The notes: generated by a model from the letters alone, not told the origin. 64,000 nt of DNA from Pseudoroseicyclus_A sp041714655 (GCF_041714655.1 NZ_CP168219.1:434001-498000); one strand, 5' to 3'; counted from the stretch's first letter, positions 15,595-25,111 are shown. Translations and numbers: made by a program.

Positions 15595-16107
15595 ATGCGT
15601 AGCTGGCTGATCCTCATCCTCATCGGTGTGATCTTCGGCCTGGGCGGCATCGCCGCCCTCGCCAACCCCTTCGCCGCCTCGATCGCGGCCACGACCATCG
15701 TCGGGCTGGTGTTCCTGTTCGGCGGCGTCCTGCAGCTCTGGATGGCCTGGAGCGACCGGGAGGATGCGCACCGCATCTGGCATGGGGTGGTCGGGCTCAT
15801 GGGGCTGGTCGCGGGGGTGTTCCTCCTCGCCGACCCGCTCAGCGGCCTCGTCTCGCTGACGCTGTTCCTCGGCATTCTCTTCCTGATCACGGGCATTGCC
15901 CGGCTCGCCGTGGCGCTCCGGCTCAGGGGGAGTGGGCCGTTCTGGCCGCTCCTTCTCTCCGGTCTCGCCTCCCTGGTGATCGGGGTGCTGGTCTTTGCCG
16001 ATTTCGGCACGGCCGCCGGCACGCTCCTCGGCATCCTTCTGGGGGTCGAGCTGCTCGTCGAGGCTGCCGCCTTCCTTACACTGGGCCTCGTCGCCCGCCG
16101 CAGATAA
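15595..16107 (+). CDS. DUF308/HdeD-like membrane protein
   Basis: This 170-residue inner-membrane protein has six evenly spaced hydrophobic segments arranged as three repeated pairs, typical of the HdeD/DUF308 family linked to acid or stress tolerance in enterobacteria. The start at ATG 15595 is chosen by the GGAAGGAG site 6 nt upstream. Charged loops (WSDREDAHRIWHG, LRLRGSG) separate the helix pairs. It sits between leuC and leuD and ends 19 bp before leuD, so leuD is likely read from the same transcript. No leucine-related function is suggested. Confidence 0.85.
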   Translation: MRSWLILILIGVIFGLGGIAALANPFAASIAATTIVGLVFLFGGVLQLWMAWSDREDAHRIWHGVVGLMGLVAGVFLLADPLSGLVSLTLFLGILFLITGIARLAVALRLRGSGPFWPLLLSGLASLVIGVLVFADFGTAAGTLLGILLGVELLVEAAAFLTLGLVARRR

Positions 16108-16126
16108 CGTCCCCGGAGGACAGTTC

Positions 16127-16732
16127 ATGGAAAAATTCACCCAGCTCACCGGCATCGCGGCGCCCCTGCCGCTGGTCAATGTCGATACCGACATGATCAT
16201 CCCGAAGCAGTTCCTGAAGACGATCAAGCGCACCGGCCTCGGCGTGAATCTCTTCGACGAGATGCGCTATGACGACCAGGGCAACGAGATCCCCGATTTC
16301 GTGCTCAACCAGCCGGCCTATCGCGAGGCGTCGATCCTCGTCGCGGGCGACAATTTCGGCTGCGGCTCCAGCCGCGAGCACGCCCCCTGGGCGCTCGAGG
16401 ATTTCGGCATCCGCTCGGTGATCTCCACCAGCTTCGCCGACATCTTCTACAACAACTGCTTCAAGAACGGCATCCTGCCGATCGTGCTGCCGGAAGCAGA
16501 GCGCGACATGGTGATGGCCGATGCCGAGAAGGGCGCCAATGCCCGGGTCGAGATCGACCTCGAGGCGCAGACGATCACCCTGTCGGACGGCACCGAGATC
16601 ACCTTCGAGATCGACCCGTTCCGCAAGCACTGCCTCCTGAACGGGCTCGATGACATCGGCCTGACCATGGAGAAGGTCGACGCGATCAGCGCCTTCGAGG
16701 CGAAGGCCGGCGAGTCGCGCCCCTGGGTCTGA
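16127..16732 (+). CDS. leuD: 3-isopropylmalate dehydratase small subunit
   Basis: This is the swivel-domain subunit that pairs with LeuC in leucine biosynthesis. The 201-residue protein starts at ATG 16127 after CCGGAGGA. Typical segments are LVNVDTDMIIPKQFLKTIKRTG, the substrate-binding NFGCGSSREHAPWAL loop, and SFADIFYNNCFKNGILPI. It lies 19 bp after the DUF308 gene. The next leucine gene, leuB, is 2.3 kb downstream behind two unrelated-looking genes. Confidence 0.97.
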   Translation: MEKFTQLTGIAAPLPLVNVDTDMIIPKQFLKTIKRTGLGVNLFDEMRYDDQGNEIPDFVLNQPAYREASILVAGDNFGCGSSREHAPWALEDFGIRSVISTSFADIFYNNCFKNGILPIVLPEAERDMVMADAEKGANARVEIDLEAQTITLSDGTEITFEIDPFRKHCLLNGLDDIGLTMEKVDAISAFEAKAGESRPWV

Positions 16733-17114
16733 GGGGCGGCCCGGCGTAAGACTCCGGGGGGCCGATCCCGTCGCCCTCGGTGCTTGAGCCGATGGCGGAG
16801 GGGATCGCGCCCCCCGATTCACTTCCGGGCGGATCGGGGCGCTGGCGCGCTTTGTGGTTAAGCTCTCGCTATCCACTACATGTGGATTTTGCTTGCAATT
16901 CGGGCTTTTAACAGGGCCCGACGGTTGCATGGGGGCACCAGTTCTGCCCCAAAAATGCCCTGCCTGCGGGGCAGACCGGGGCCGGTATTGTTGCGGACCG
17001 GGAAAAGCGGCAAAAACATGGCAAGATCGAGGCAAACCGGACAAATCCGGCCCCCTGGCCGGCCTGTGACCGCATGACACAAGTGCGGCGCTCCGGATCG
17101 AAGGCAGGTTTTTC
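16733..17114. other. Intergenic region after leuD with operator-like palindrome
   Basis: There is no secure gene in this 382-bp spacer. It holds a palindrome at 16871-16887 and a CTGCCCC…GGGGCAG inverted repeat around 16938-16968. An ATG at 16929 opens a 46-codon frame with KCPACGADRGRYCCG near its start. That could be a small zinc-ribbon peptide but has no convincing ribosome-binding site, so I do not list it as a gene. Confidence 0.5.
16871..16887. promoter_or_regulatory. ATCCAC-N5-GTGGAT palindrome
   Basis: A perfect 6-bp inverted repeat with a 5-bp gap lies in the spacer upstream of the membrane-protein gene at 17115. Its size and position fit a dimeric repressor or activator site. No regulator can be named from the sequence. 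Confidence 0.3.
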
Positions 17115-17951
17115 ATGCTGACACGTCTGGCGGGAGCCATATTGCGTGCCGTGCTCGTCATGCTGGCGGTCTCCGCCCCGGCCATGCTGCTGCCGGGCGC
17201 GAGCGCCGATATCCGCATGACCGTCACGCTGGTGGCGCTCTTCGTCGGGCTCTTCACCTTCGTCGAATACAACGCCGCCTATCCCTCGCTCCTCACCTTT
17301 CGCGATGCCGCGCCCTTCAACCGCATCCGCTTCGGCGGGCTGGCGGTGATCTTGGTGATCCTGCCGCTCATGCAGCTCGATGGCGGCAGCTCGGTGCTGC
17401 GCCAGCTCGTGGCGGCCATCGGGCGGCTCCTGTCCGAGGGGCTGGACTTTCCCTATTCGCCGGTGCGCCTGACGGTGCTGATGATGCCCGAGGGCGCGGC
17501 GGCGCCGCTGCTCGACGCGGTGCGCGTCTCGGCGGCGATGGCCTATTTCATCTCGCTGGCGATGCTCGTGGTCTTCATCGTCTATCAGCGCCTCTCCGGC
17601 TGGCCGCTCAACCGGGGCGGCTTCAACGTCTGGATCAACCTGCCGACCTTCGACCCGACCTCCGGGGGCGATGTCGTCGACCGGCTGGGGCGGGACGCGA
17701 TGCTGAACCTCATCGCCGGGTTCCTCCTGCCCTTCATCATCCCGGCCCTTGTCAAAGGCGCCTCGAGCCTGTTCGATCCTCTCAGCCTTGCCGAGCCGCA
17801 TACGCTGATCTGGATGATGACCGCATGGGCGTTCATTCCGGCCACCCTTCTGATGAAAGGCGTCGCCCTCAGCCGGGTGGCGCAGATGATCCGCGTGCAG
17901 CGGCTGCGCGGCGCCGCGCGGGCCGCCGAGGGCGAGCTGGCCGCCGCCTGA
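17115..17951 (+). CDS. Conserved-type integral membrane protein of unknown function
   Basis: I do not recognise the family. The 278-residue protein has an N-terminal hydrophobic segment (signal-anchor, 5-28) and further transmembrane helices around 35-55, 70-88, 135-160, 195-215 and 230-250. Soluble loops include a region with NRGGFNVWINLPTFDPTSGG. The last 25 residues are charged and helical (RVQRLRGAARAAEGELAAA). It lies between leuD and an exonuclease-like gene whose frame overlaps its end. A transport or envelope role is possible but unproven. Confidence 0.75.
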   Translation: MLTRLAGAILRAVLVMLAVSAPAMLLPGASADIRMTVTLVALFVGLFTFVEYNAAYPSLLTFRDAAPFNRIRFGGLAVILVILPLMQLDGGSSVLRQLVAAIGRLLSEGLDFPYSPVRLTVLMMPEGAAAPLLDAVRVSAAMAYFISLAMLVVFIVYQRLSGWPLNRGGFNVWINLPTFDPTSGGDVVDRLGRDAMLNLIAGFLLPFIIPALVKGASSLFDPLSLAEPHTLIWMMTAWAFIPATLLMKGVALSRVAQMIRVQRLRGAARAAEGELAAA

Positions 17952-18967
17952 GGGCCGGGCTGCTCCTCGCGCTGGCGCTTCTGGCCGGGCCCTCCGCCGC
18001 CGAGACCCTGCGCTTCGCCACCTACGGGGCCGCGCTCAGCCGGGCGGGGCCGGGGCTTCTGCTTTCGGACATTCTCGAGCGGGAGGAGGGCGCGCTCGCG
18101 GCGGCGGAGGTCGTGGCGGCGGCGGCGCCGGATGTGCTCCTCCTCACCAGCTTCGATTATGACGCGCGGGGCGCGGCGCTCGGCGCCTTTGCGGAATTGG
18201 TGGAGGAGCAGGGGCTGCCGCTGCCCCATGCCTTTGCGGGCCGCCCCAATGCCGGCATGGCGACGGGGATCGACATGGATCTCGACGGCCGCGCCGGCAC
18301 CCCGCGCGATGCGCAGGGCTATGGCGAGTTCGCGGGCGACGGCGGGCTGGCCGTCCTCTCCCGCTATCCCATGCGGCTCTTGGCCGATTTCACGCCGCTC
18401 CTCTGGGCGGACATGCCGGGGGCGACGCTGCCGACCTGGCGGAACGGCCTGCCGATGCTGCCGCCGGAGGTGGTGGCCGTGCAGCGCCTCTCCTCCACCG
18501 CCCATTGGGTGCTGGAGGTGGCGGCGCCGGAGGGTCCGGTGACGCTGATGGTCTGGGCCGCGACGCCGCCGGTCTTCGACGGGCCGGAGGATCGCAACGG
18601 CCTCCGCGCCCGCGACGAGCTCCTGCTCTGGGACCGCTATCTGGACGGCGCGCTGGGGGAGGCCCCGGCCGCGCCCTTCGTGCTCATGGGCCTGTCCAAC
18701 CTCGACCCCGAGGCGGGAGAGGGCGACCGCGCCGCCATGGCGGCCTTCCTCGCCGATCCGAGGCTGATCGACCCGGCCCCCGTCTCCGCCACAGGCGAGC
18801 GGGCCACGGCGGAGTGGGAGAGCGGGCGGCGGCTCAGGGTCAGCTACGTCCTGCCCTCGGCGGACTGGCAGGTGGCGGGCGCCGCCGTGCACTGGCCCGC
18901 GCCGGGCGAGCCGCTGGCCGAGGCGGGCGGGCCGCACCGGCTGGTCTGGGTCGACCTCACCCGCTAG
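17825..18967 (+). CDS. Exported endonuclease/exonuclease/phosphatase-fold protein
   Basis: The domain resembles the EEP superfamily: LRFATYGAALSRAGP, a VAAAAPDVLLLTSFDYD strand, and GLAVLSRYPM are recognisable family elements. A C-terminal region has FVLMGLSNLDPEAG where the usual GDFN/GDLN motif would be, so catalytic residues may be altered. A good signal peptide (RAGLLLALALLAGPSAAETL) begins about residue 42. The only normal start codon in frame is ATG 17825, which would overlap the upstream gene by 127 bp and add an Arg-rich lead. Translation may really start at CTG 17948, which overlaps the upstream TGA. The start is therefore uncertain; the gene is not. Confidence 0.75.
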   Translation: MGVHSGHPSDERRRPQPGGADDPRAAAARRRAGRRGRAGRRLRAGLLLALALLAGPSAAETLRFATYGAALSRAGPGLLLSDILEREEGALAAAEVVAAAAPDVLLLTSFDYDARGAALGAFAELVEEQGLPLPHAFAGRPNAGMATGIDMDLDGRAGTPRDAQGYGEFAGDGGLAVLSRYPMRLLADFTPLLWADMPGATLPTWRNGLPMLPPEVVAVQRLSSTAHWVLEVAAPEGPVTLMVWAATPPVFDGPEDRNGLRARDELLLWDRYLDGALGEAPAAPFVLMGLSNLDPEAGEGDRAAMAAFLADPRLIDPAPVSATGERATAEWESGRRLRVSYVLPSADWQVAGAAVHWPAPGEPLAEAGGPHRLVWVDLTR

Positions 18968-19060
18968 CGGCGATGTCCCGCCCGCCTGCGACCCCCGGCT
19001 TTCTTGACCCTTCCCGCGCCCCGGGCTACCGCAGCGCGGACCAGACATGGAGCGATCAAG

Positions 19061-20158
<1,098 letters not shown>

Positions 20159-20180
20159 GCTGGGCCCGCCGGCGCAGGCC

Positions 20181-20693
20181 TCAGGGCAGCGCCCGGGGCT
20201 CGCGGCTGACGCCATCAAGGAGGCCCTCGGCGAGCTCCGCCTCGGGCGCGGCATAGATGACGCTGACATCGCCCGTGGTCTCCAGCACCACGGCGCGGAT
20301 CTTCCGCCGCTCCACCGCACCGGCCTGCCGGAGCTTGGCGCGCACGTCGGCGCGGGTGATCTGGGCGCTCGTCATGTTCGCCTCGATGAACGCGCCCTCC
20401 TCCATCAGGAGGAGCGGAGAGTTATCGACCACGGCGCGCAGCCCCGGCAGGCGCGCGCGCAGCCGGCTGACCAGCCCCTGGATCACGAAGAGAACGCCAA
20501 GCGCCACCAGCCCCGCGCCGAAGCCCCGCTCCGACGTCAGCGCCGTGGCGAGGACGGAGCCGGTGGCGACCGTCAGCGCGAAATCCACGCTGGAGATCTT
20601 CGAGAAGCTGCGCAGCCCGTTCAGCCGCGTCAGCGCCACGACGGCGAGCGTTGCGATCAGACCCCGGGCAAAGACGTCAAATATCGTTTCCAT
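20181..20693 (-). CDS. DUF421/YetF family membrane protein
   Basis: This is a 170-residue protein with two to three N-terminal transmembrane helices (about 5-75) and a C-terminal soluble domain of the YetF/DUF421 type. The membrane part contains LTRLNGLRSFSKISSVDFALTVATGSVLA, a conserved family stretch, and the soluble part has DNSPLLLMEEGAFIEANM. ATG 20693 is the natural start; the frame upstream is Arg/Pro-rich and spurious. It is convergent with leuB and divergent from the DMT transporter gene. Members are linked to spore or envelope stress in bacilli; the role here is unknown. Confidence 0.9.
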   Translation of the reverse strand: METIFDVFARGLIATLAVVALTRLNGLRSFSKISSVDFALTVATGSVLATALTSERGFGAGLVALGVLFVIQGLVSRLRARLPGLRAVVDNSPLLLMEEGAFIEANMTSAQITRADVRAKLRQAGAVERRKIRAVVLETTGDVSVIYAAPEAELAEGLLDGVSREPRALP

Positions 20694-20841
20694 GAAAGGC
20701 ACCCCCAGTTGAGGCAAGGCCGCAGCGAGGGTCCGGGTTCCGTAGCGGCGGGGGCAACCCCGCCTTGACGTCGGCCCGAGGGGCGGCAATCTGCGGACGG
20801 GGCCCCCTCCGGGCTCCGGCGACATCAACCGGATCGGCATC

Positions 20842-21837
20842 ATGGGTTCGAACCTCAAGGGCGTGCTCCTCGCCCTCGCGGCCTTTGGCATCTATGCCAC
20901 GCATGACACCGTCGTGAAGTTTCTCGGCGGCGGCTATTCGGCCGTCCAGCTGATCTTCTTCTCGACGCTGCTGTCCTTTCCGCTCGCCACCTTCACGCTC
21001 ATCTCCGACAAGGCGCCCGGCACGCTGCGGCCCGCCCATCCCGGCTGGGTGGCGGCGCGGACGATCGCGGCGCTGATCGGGGCGCTGTGCAACTTCTATG
21101 CCTTCTCGACCCTGCCGCTGGCGCAGGTCTATGTGATCCTCTTCGCCTCGCCGCTCATCATCACCGTCCTGTCGATCCCGGTTTTGGGAGAGAAGGTGGG
21201 CATTCGCCGCTGGACGGCGGTGGTCGTAGGCCTCGCGGGGGTGGTCGTCGCCATCGCGCCCTCGGGCGCCGACGGCTTCGGGCTGACCTGGGGCCATGCG
21301 GCCGCGCTCGTCGGCGCCTTCGCCGGCTCCTTCACCGCGATCTCGGTGCGCAAGATCGGGCCGGACGAGCGGCCCGTCGTGCTGATGCTCTATCCGATGA
21401 TCCTCAACTTCTTGGTGATGGGCGCGGCGCTGGCCTTCGTCTACGAGCCGATGCCGGTCTCGCATCTGGGGCTTCTCGCCGCCATGGCCTGCCTGGGCTT
21501 CCTCGGCGGGCTCGTCATCATCGCGGCCTACAAGGCGGGGGAGGCGGCGGTCGTGGCGCCCATGCAGTACAGCCAGATCCTCTGGGCGGTGGCCTATGGC
21601 TATCTGGTGTTCGGCGAGGCGCCGGGGCGGAACACGATGATCGGCGCCGTGGTCATCATCGCATCGGGGCTTTTCATCCTCGGCCGCGAGAGCCGCAAGG
21701 CGGAATCGGAGCAGCCCGTCACGCAGACGCGCATGTCGCGCGATGTGGGCACCGCGCCCCGCCCCTCGGTGCTGATGCGCATGATCGATGGCCGCCGCCA
21801 GGGCCGCGGCGCCGCCGTCGCGCAAAGGAGCGATTGA
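20842..21837 (+). CDS. DMT superfamily (EamA) transporter
   Basis: This inner-membrane transporter of 331 residues has two EamA repeats of five helices each (about 5-140 and 150-285). Signature stretches are AFGIYATHDTVVKFLG at the start, LPLAQVYVILFASPLIITVLS, and the second-repeat PMQYSQILWAVAYGYLVFGEAP. A long polar C-terminal tail (after about 285) is Arg-rich and unusual in length for the family. The substrate is unknown; members move metabolites such as amino acids or nucleotide derivatives. It is followed closely by tRNA-Pro. Confidence 0.9.
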   Translation: MGSNLKGVLLALAAFGIYATHDTVVKFLGGGYSAVQLIFFSTLLSFPLATFTLISDKAPGTLRPAHPGWVAARTIAALIGALCNFYAFSTLPLAQVYVILFASPLIITVLSIPVLGEKVGIRRWTAVVVGLAGVVVAIAPSGADGFGLTWGHAAALVGAFAGSFTAISVRKIGPDERPVVLMLYPMILNFLVMGAALAFVYEPMPVSHLGLLAAMACLGFLGGLVIIAAYKAGEAAVVAPMQYSQILWAVAYGYLVFGEAPGRNTMIGAVVIIASGLFILGRESRKAESEQPVTQTRMSRDVGTAPRPSVLMRMIDGRRQGRGAAVAQRSD

Positions 21838-21904
21838 CCGCCGCCCGGGGCGCCGATTCCGCCTTGCAATCCGGGCGCCCCTTCGCTACCTCCGCCGCCA
21901 CGGT

Positions 21905-21981
21905 CGGAGTGTAGCGCAGCCTGGTAGCGCACCTGCTTCGGGAGCAGGGGGTCGGAGGTTCGAATCCTCTCACTCCGACCA
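21905..21981 (+). tRNA. tRNA-Pro, anticodon CGG
   Basis: The 77-nt gene includes the encoded CCA. The acceptor arms CGGAGTG and CACTCCG pair perfectly. The anticodon stem CCTGC/GCAGG encloses the loop TTCGGGA, with CGG at 21939-21941. The T-loop reads GGTTCGAATC. It reads prolyl codon CCG. It lies alone between a transporter gene and a convergent exported-protein gene. Confidence 0.98.
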
Positions 21982-22010
21982 ATTCCCCCCTATCGCAGCA
22001 ATCCCGGCGC

Positions 22011-22559
22011 TCAGCCGGCAAGCGCCTCGCAGGTCTCTTCGTTGAGCGGCGGGCTCGGGGCCCAGCCCATGCCGTTGCCGCTCTCCGAGATGAAGAAGCC
22101 CCAGCCGCCGACCTCCTCATAGGACCACAGGATCGTCTCCCCGGGCTGGATCACGCCGGTGGCGGCGCTCGCCGCGCTGCGCCCGGAGCGGAGCACCAGA
22201 CGCTCGCCCGTCCAGCCGAGGCAGGCGCTCTCATAGGGCGCGGGGACGGGGATGTCCTCGAGGCGGAGGCGCTGGGCGAGGCCGGGGATGGCGAGCGCCG
22301 TGGCCGATGTGTCGGTCCTGCAGCCGAGCCAGCCCTCTTCCTCCGCCAGCCGCTCCGCCAGCGCCTTGTCGGCGGGGGAGAGGGCGGGGGCGGAGGTCGT
22401 GCAATCGCCATTGTCGAAGATCGCCGCGCCGAGGGGCGAGCCGAAGCAATAGCCGGCCCTGTCGAAGATCTGGTTCCGCGTGAACCAGTATTCGGCGCAG
22501 AGGTCGAGCGCCGCGGCGGGCGCGCCGAGGAGGGCGAAGAGGAGGGCGAGGCGGATCAT
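22011..22559 (-). CDS. Exported DUF4453-like protein
   Basis: This is a 182-residue secreted protein with a signal peptide at residues 1-17 (ending PAAA|LDLC). Directly after it comes CAEYWFTRNQIFDRAGYCFGSPLG, a Cys/aromatic segment like the YARHG/DUF4453 region found in secreted Rhodobacterales proteins. The rest contains additional cysteines (NGDCTT, LGCRTD, ACLGW, EETCE), which likely form disulfides in the periplasm. An SH3-like ending (VIQPGETILWSYEEVGGWGFFI) is suggested. ATG 22559 has an AGGAGC site; the frame upstream is not credible. Function unknown. Confidence 0.75.
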   Translation of the reverse strand: MIRLALLFALLGAPAAALDLCAEYWFTRNQIFDRAGYCFGSPLGAAIFDNGDCTTSAPALSPADKALAERLAEEEGWLGCRTDTSATALAIPGLAQRLRLEDIPVPAPYESACLGWTGERLVLRSGRSAASAATGVIQPGETILWSYEEVGGWGFFISESGNGMGWAPSPPLNEETCEALAG

Positions 22560-22656
22560 GCGGGGCTCCTGTCCTGCTGCGCGCATCTTGGCGGTTTCCC
22601 CTCCGGCAGGAAAGTTGGCGGTTGTGCAGGCGCCGTGTTCCCGCAATGTTCGCGCC

Positions 22657-23535
22657 ATGGCGCTGCAACCGCATCTTCAGCCCCGGCAAGACCGGCTGCC
22701 CTTCGCGATCCGCACGATCCTCTTCACCGTGCTGGCGCTCTCCTTGGGCGATGCCATGGTGAAGCTGTCCGGCGGGGCGCTGGGGCTGGCGCAGATCTTC
22801 GTGCTGCGCTCGGCCATCGTGGCGCCGGTGCTGCTTGTGCTGCTCTGGCGGCGGGGGGAGCGGATGCCGCTCGCGGACCCTTTCGTCACCCTGCGGAGCC
22901 TCATGCTGGTGGTGATGTGGGTGCTCTATTACCTGTCGCTGCCGCATCTGCCGCTCGCGGCCGCGGCGGCGGTCTATTACACGCTGCCCATCTTCATCAC
23001 GCTCTTCTCGGCGCTGTTCCTCGGCAGCCGCATCTCGCGCCGCGGATGGCTGGCCGTCCTCGGCGGCTTTGCGGGCGTCGCCCTGATCCTCCGCCCCCAG
23101 CCCGACGATCTGAACCTCTGGGCGCTTCTGCCGCTCGCCGCCGCCATGCTCTATGCCGGGGCGATGATCCTTACCGGCACGCGCTGCCGCGCGGTGCCGC
23201 CGCTGGCGCTGGCCTTGCATCTGAACCTCGGCTTCATTCTCGGCGGGCTCCTGCTTCTCGCCGGGCCGGAGGCTCCGGCGGGCGCCTGGCAGGCCATGGG
23301 CGGCGCGGAGCTGCGGCTCCTCGCCATCATGGCGGGGGCCATCCTGATCGGCTCCATCGGCGCGGCAATCGCCTATACCAACGGGCCGGCGGCGGTGATC
23401 GGCAGCTTCGATTTCGCCTATGTGGCCTTCGCGGTGCTCTGGGGGCTGATCTTCTTCGGCGAGCGGCCGGATGCGCTGGCGCTGGCGGGGATCGCCCTCG
23501 TCACCGGCTCCGGCATCCTCGCGCTCCGCAGCTAA
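22657..23535 (+). CDS. DMT superfamily (EamA) transporter
   Basis: This 292-residue inner-membrane protein has ten predicted helices in two EamA halves. Landmarks are the first-helix LSLGDAMVKLSGG, PLAAAAAVYYTLPIFITLFSALFLGSRISRRGW in the first half, and GSFDFAYVAFAVLWGLIFFGERPDALALAG in the second. I took ATG 22657 because the upstream frame (to 22480) is the antisense of the neighbouring exported-protein gene. The substrate is unknown. It ends just before a bidirectional terminator shared with the convergent trcR gene. Confidence 0.9.
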   Translation: MALQPHLQPRQDRLPFAIRTILFTVLALSLGDAMVKLSGGALGLAQIFVLRSAIVAPVLLVLLWRRGERMPLADPFVTLRSLMLVVMWVLYYLSLPHLPLAAAAAVYYTLPIFITLFSALFLGSRISRRGWLAVLGGFAGVALILRPQPDDLNLWALLPLAAAMLYAGAMILTGTRCRAVPPLALALHLNLGFILGGLLLLAGPEAPAGAWQAMGGAELRLLAIMAGAILIGSIGAAIAYTNGPAAVIGSFDFAYVAFAVLWGLIFFGERPDALALAGIALVTGSGILALRS

Positions 23536-23539
23536 GCGA

Positions 23540-23559
23540 AAGGGCCCCGAAGGGCCCTT
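23540..23559. terminator. Bidirectional hairpin between convergent genes
   Basis: AAGGGCCC and GGGCCCTT pair over 8 bp around a CGAA tetraloop, between the DMT gene (+) and trcR (-). The symmetric A and T ends make it usable on both strands, although no long U-run follows. Confidence 0.7.
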
Positions 23560-23565
23560 GCTCCG

Positions 23566-24360
23566 TCAGCGCTTGCTGTCGTCGTCGTCGTCCTCATCGT
23601 CGTCATCGCTGTCGCCGGGGAGGTTGAAGAAGCTCTCGGCATCGGGGATCGAGCGATCGTCGTCCTCCTCCTCCTCCTCGGCGGGGCCGCGCGGGTCGTC
23701 GCCGCTGCCGAGCGAGAAGGTCTCGAGGCCGGACATGTTGGAGGGCATCCGCGCCTCCGTGCCCATCGTGAGGCTCTGCGAGGTCGAGACGAGCTTCATC
23801 CGCTCGTCATCGCTCATCACCTCGCCCTCGCGGGCGCGCTTGGCATTGGCCTTCTGCACGGCGGCATCGAGCTCGGACTGCTTGCAGAGCCCCAGCGCCA
23901 CCGGGTCGATGGGCTCGATATTGCCGATGTTCCAGTGGGTCCGCTCGCGGATCGCCTGGATGGTCGGCTTGGTTGTGCCGACGAGCTTGGAGATCTGGCC
24001 GTCGGAGAGTTCGGGGTGGAACTTCACCAGCCAGAGGATCGAGGCCGGCCGGTCCTGCCGCTTGGAGAGCGGCGTGTAGCGCGGGCCGCGGCGCTTCTCT
24101 TCGCCGACGGAGGCGGCGTTGAACTTGAGCTTCAGCCGGTGGGCCGGGTCCTTCTCGGCCTTGTCGATCTCGTCCTGCGTGAGCTGGTTGTTGGCGATCG
24201 GGTCGAAGCCCTTCACGCCGGTCGCCACATCGCCGTCGGCGATGCCTTGGATCTCCAGCTCGTGCATGCCGACGAAATCGCCGATCTGCCGGAAGGTGAT
24301 CGTGGTATTGTCCACCAGCCAGACGGCGGTGGCCTTGGCCATCAGCGGTTTGTCAGACAT
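23566..24360 (-). CDS. trcR: Cell cycle transcriptional regulator TrcR (DUF1013 family)
   Basis: This is a 264-residue protein of the alphaproteobacterial DUF1013 family, named TrcR for a role in cell-cycle transcription. The N-terminal part has TFRQIGDFVGMHELEIQGIADGDV and the middle has LSDGQISKLVGTTKPTIQAIRERTHWN, which looks like a helix-turn-helix. The conserved GPRYTPLSKRQDRPASILWLVK stretch lies between them. The C-terminus is extremely acidic (runs of Glu/Asp around 228-262), encoded by GTC/ATC-type trinucleotide repeats near 23578-23610. It is convergent with the DMT gene; the promoter would lie in the short gap before the RNase T2 gene. Confidence 0.92.
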   Translation of the reverse strand: MSDKPLMAKATAVWLVDNTTITFRQIGDFVGMHELEIQGIADGDVATGVKGFDPIANNQLTQDEIDKAEKDPAHRLKLKFNAASVGEEKRRGPRYTPLSKRQDRPASILWLVKFHPELSDGQISKLVGTTKPTIQAIRERTHWNIGNIEPIDPVALGLCKQSELDAAVQKANAKRAREGEVMSDDERMKLVSTSQSLTMGTEARMPSNMSGLETFSLGSGDDPRGPAEEEEEDDDRSIPDAESFFNLPGDSDDDDEDDDDDSKR

Positions 24361-24469
24361 CTCGGATCACCTCTTGCACCATGAGCTTCCCCGATCCCCG
24401 GTTTGGGGGCGAGCCTTCGGAAAGGCCCGGTTCTCGCTGTCGGGGAACGTGGGCTATATAGGAGCCACC

Positions 24470-25111
24470 ATGCGCTTTGGAAAGATCAAAATACCGCTGG
24501 GTCCGGTGATGGCGGCGCTCCTCTGGGGCGGGGCCGGGATGGCGCAGGATGTCGCGGGCCGGTTCGACCATTACGTCCTGGCGCTCTCCTGGAGCCCCAC
24601 CTGGTGCGCGCAGACGGGTGCGGAACGGGGCTCTCCCCAGTGCGACGGCACCCGGGGGCTGGTGCTGCACGGGCTCTGGCCGCAACACCGCATCGGCTGG
24701 CCGGAATATTGCGACACGGACGAAAGGGGCCCGGGCCGGGCGGAGGTGGCGGCGATGCTGCCCTTGATGGGCGATCCCTCCGCGGTGACCTATCAGTGGC
24801 GCAAGCACGGCGCCTGCTCGGGCCTCTCCGCCGCGGCATTTTTCGCGCTGGCACGGCAGGCGGTGGCCGAGGTGGCGGTGCCTGAGCTCCTGACCGGCGA
24901 CGCGCCGCAGCGGCTTTCGGCGCAGGAGGTCGAGGCGGCGATGCTGCGGGCCAATCCGGACATGGTGGCCGACGGGGTCACGGTGACCTGCCGCGACGGG
25001 CATATCGCCGAGATCCGGCTCTGCCTCACGAAGACGCTCGAGCCCCGCCCCTGCGAGCCGGATGTCCGCCGCGACTGCCGCCTGGCGGATGCGCTCCTCC
25101 CCGCGCCCTGA
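24470..25111 (+). CDS. Secreted ribonuclease T2 family protein
   Basis: This is a periplasmic or secreted endoribonuclease that cleaves RNA through a 2',3'-cyclic intermediate. The 213-residue protein starts at ATG 24470 (GGAGC site) with a signal peptide ending near GMAQD. Both catalytic boxes are present: LVLHGLWPQ (CAS I) and YQWRKHGAC (CAS II), including the active-site histidines and Glu/Lys surroundings. Cysteines at several positions suggest disulfides. It is divergent from trcR and convergent with the next exported protein. Confidence 0.93.
   Translation: MRFGKIKIPLGPVMAALLWGGAGMAQDVAGRFDHYVLALSWSPTWCAQTGAERGSPQCDGTRGLVLHGLWPQHRIGWPEYCDTDERGPGRAEVAAMLPLMGDPSAVTYQWRKHGACSGLSAAAFFALARQAVAEVAVPELLTGDAPQRLSAQEVEAAMLRANPDMVADGVTVTCRDGHIAEIRLCLTKTLEPRPCEPDVRRDCRLADALLPAP

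Noticed and set aside
15297..15610. Plus-strand frame MESWLLADLPSM… following leuC
   Set aside because: It runs through the low-GC spacer without a ribosome-binding site or domain, and it is opposite the better supported zinc-knuckle gene.
16929..17069. 46-codon zinc-ribbon-like frame
   Set aside because: It has only one CPAC pair plus scattered cysteines, no credible ribosome-binding site, and part of the motif falls in an inverted repeat; it is kept only as a weak observation.
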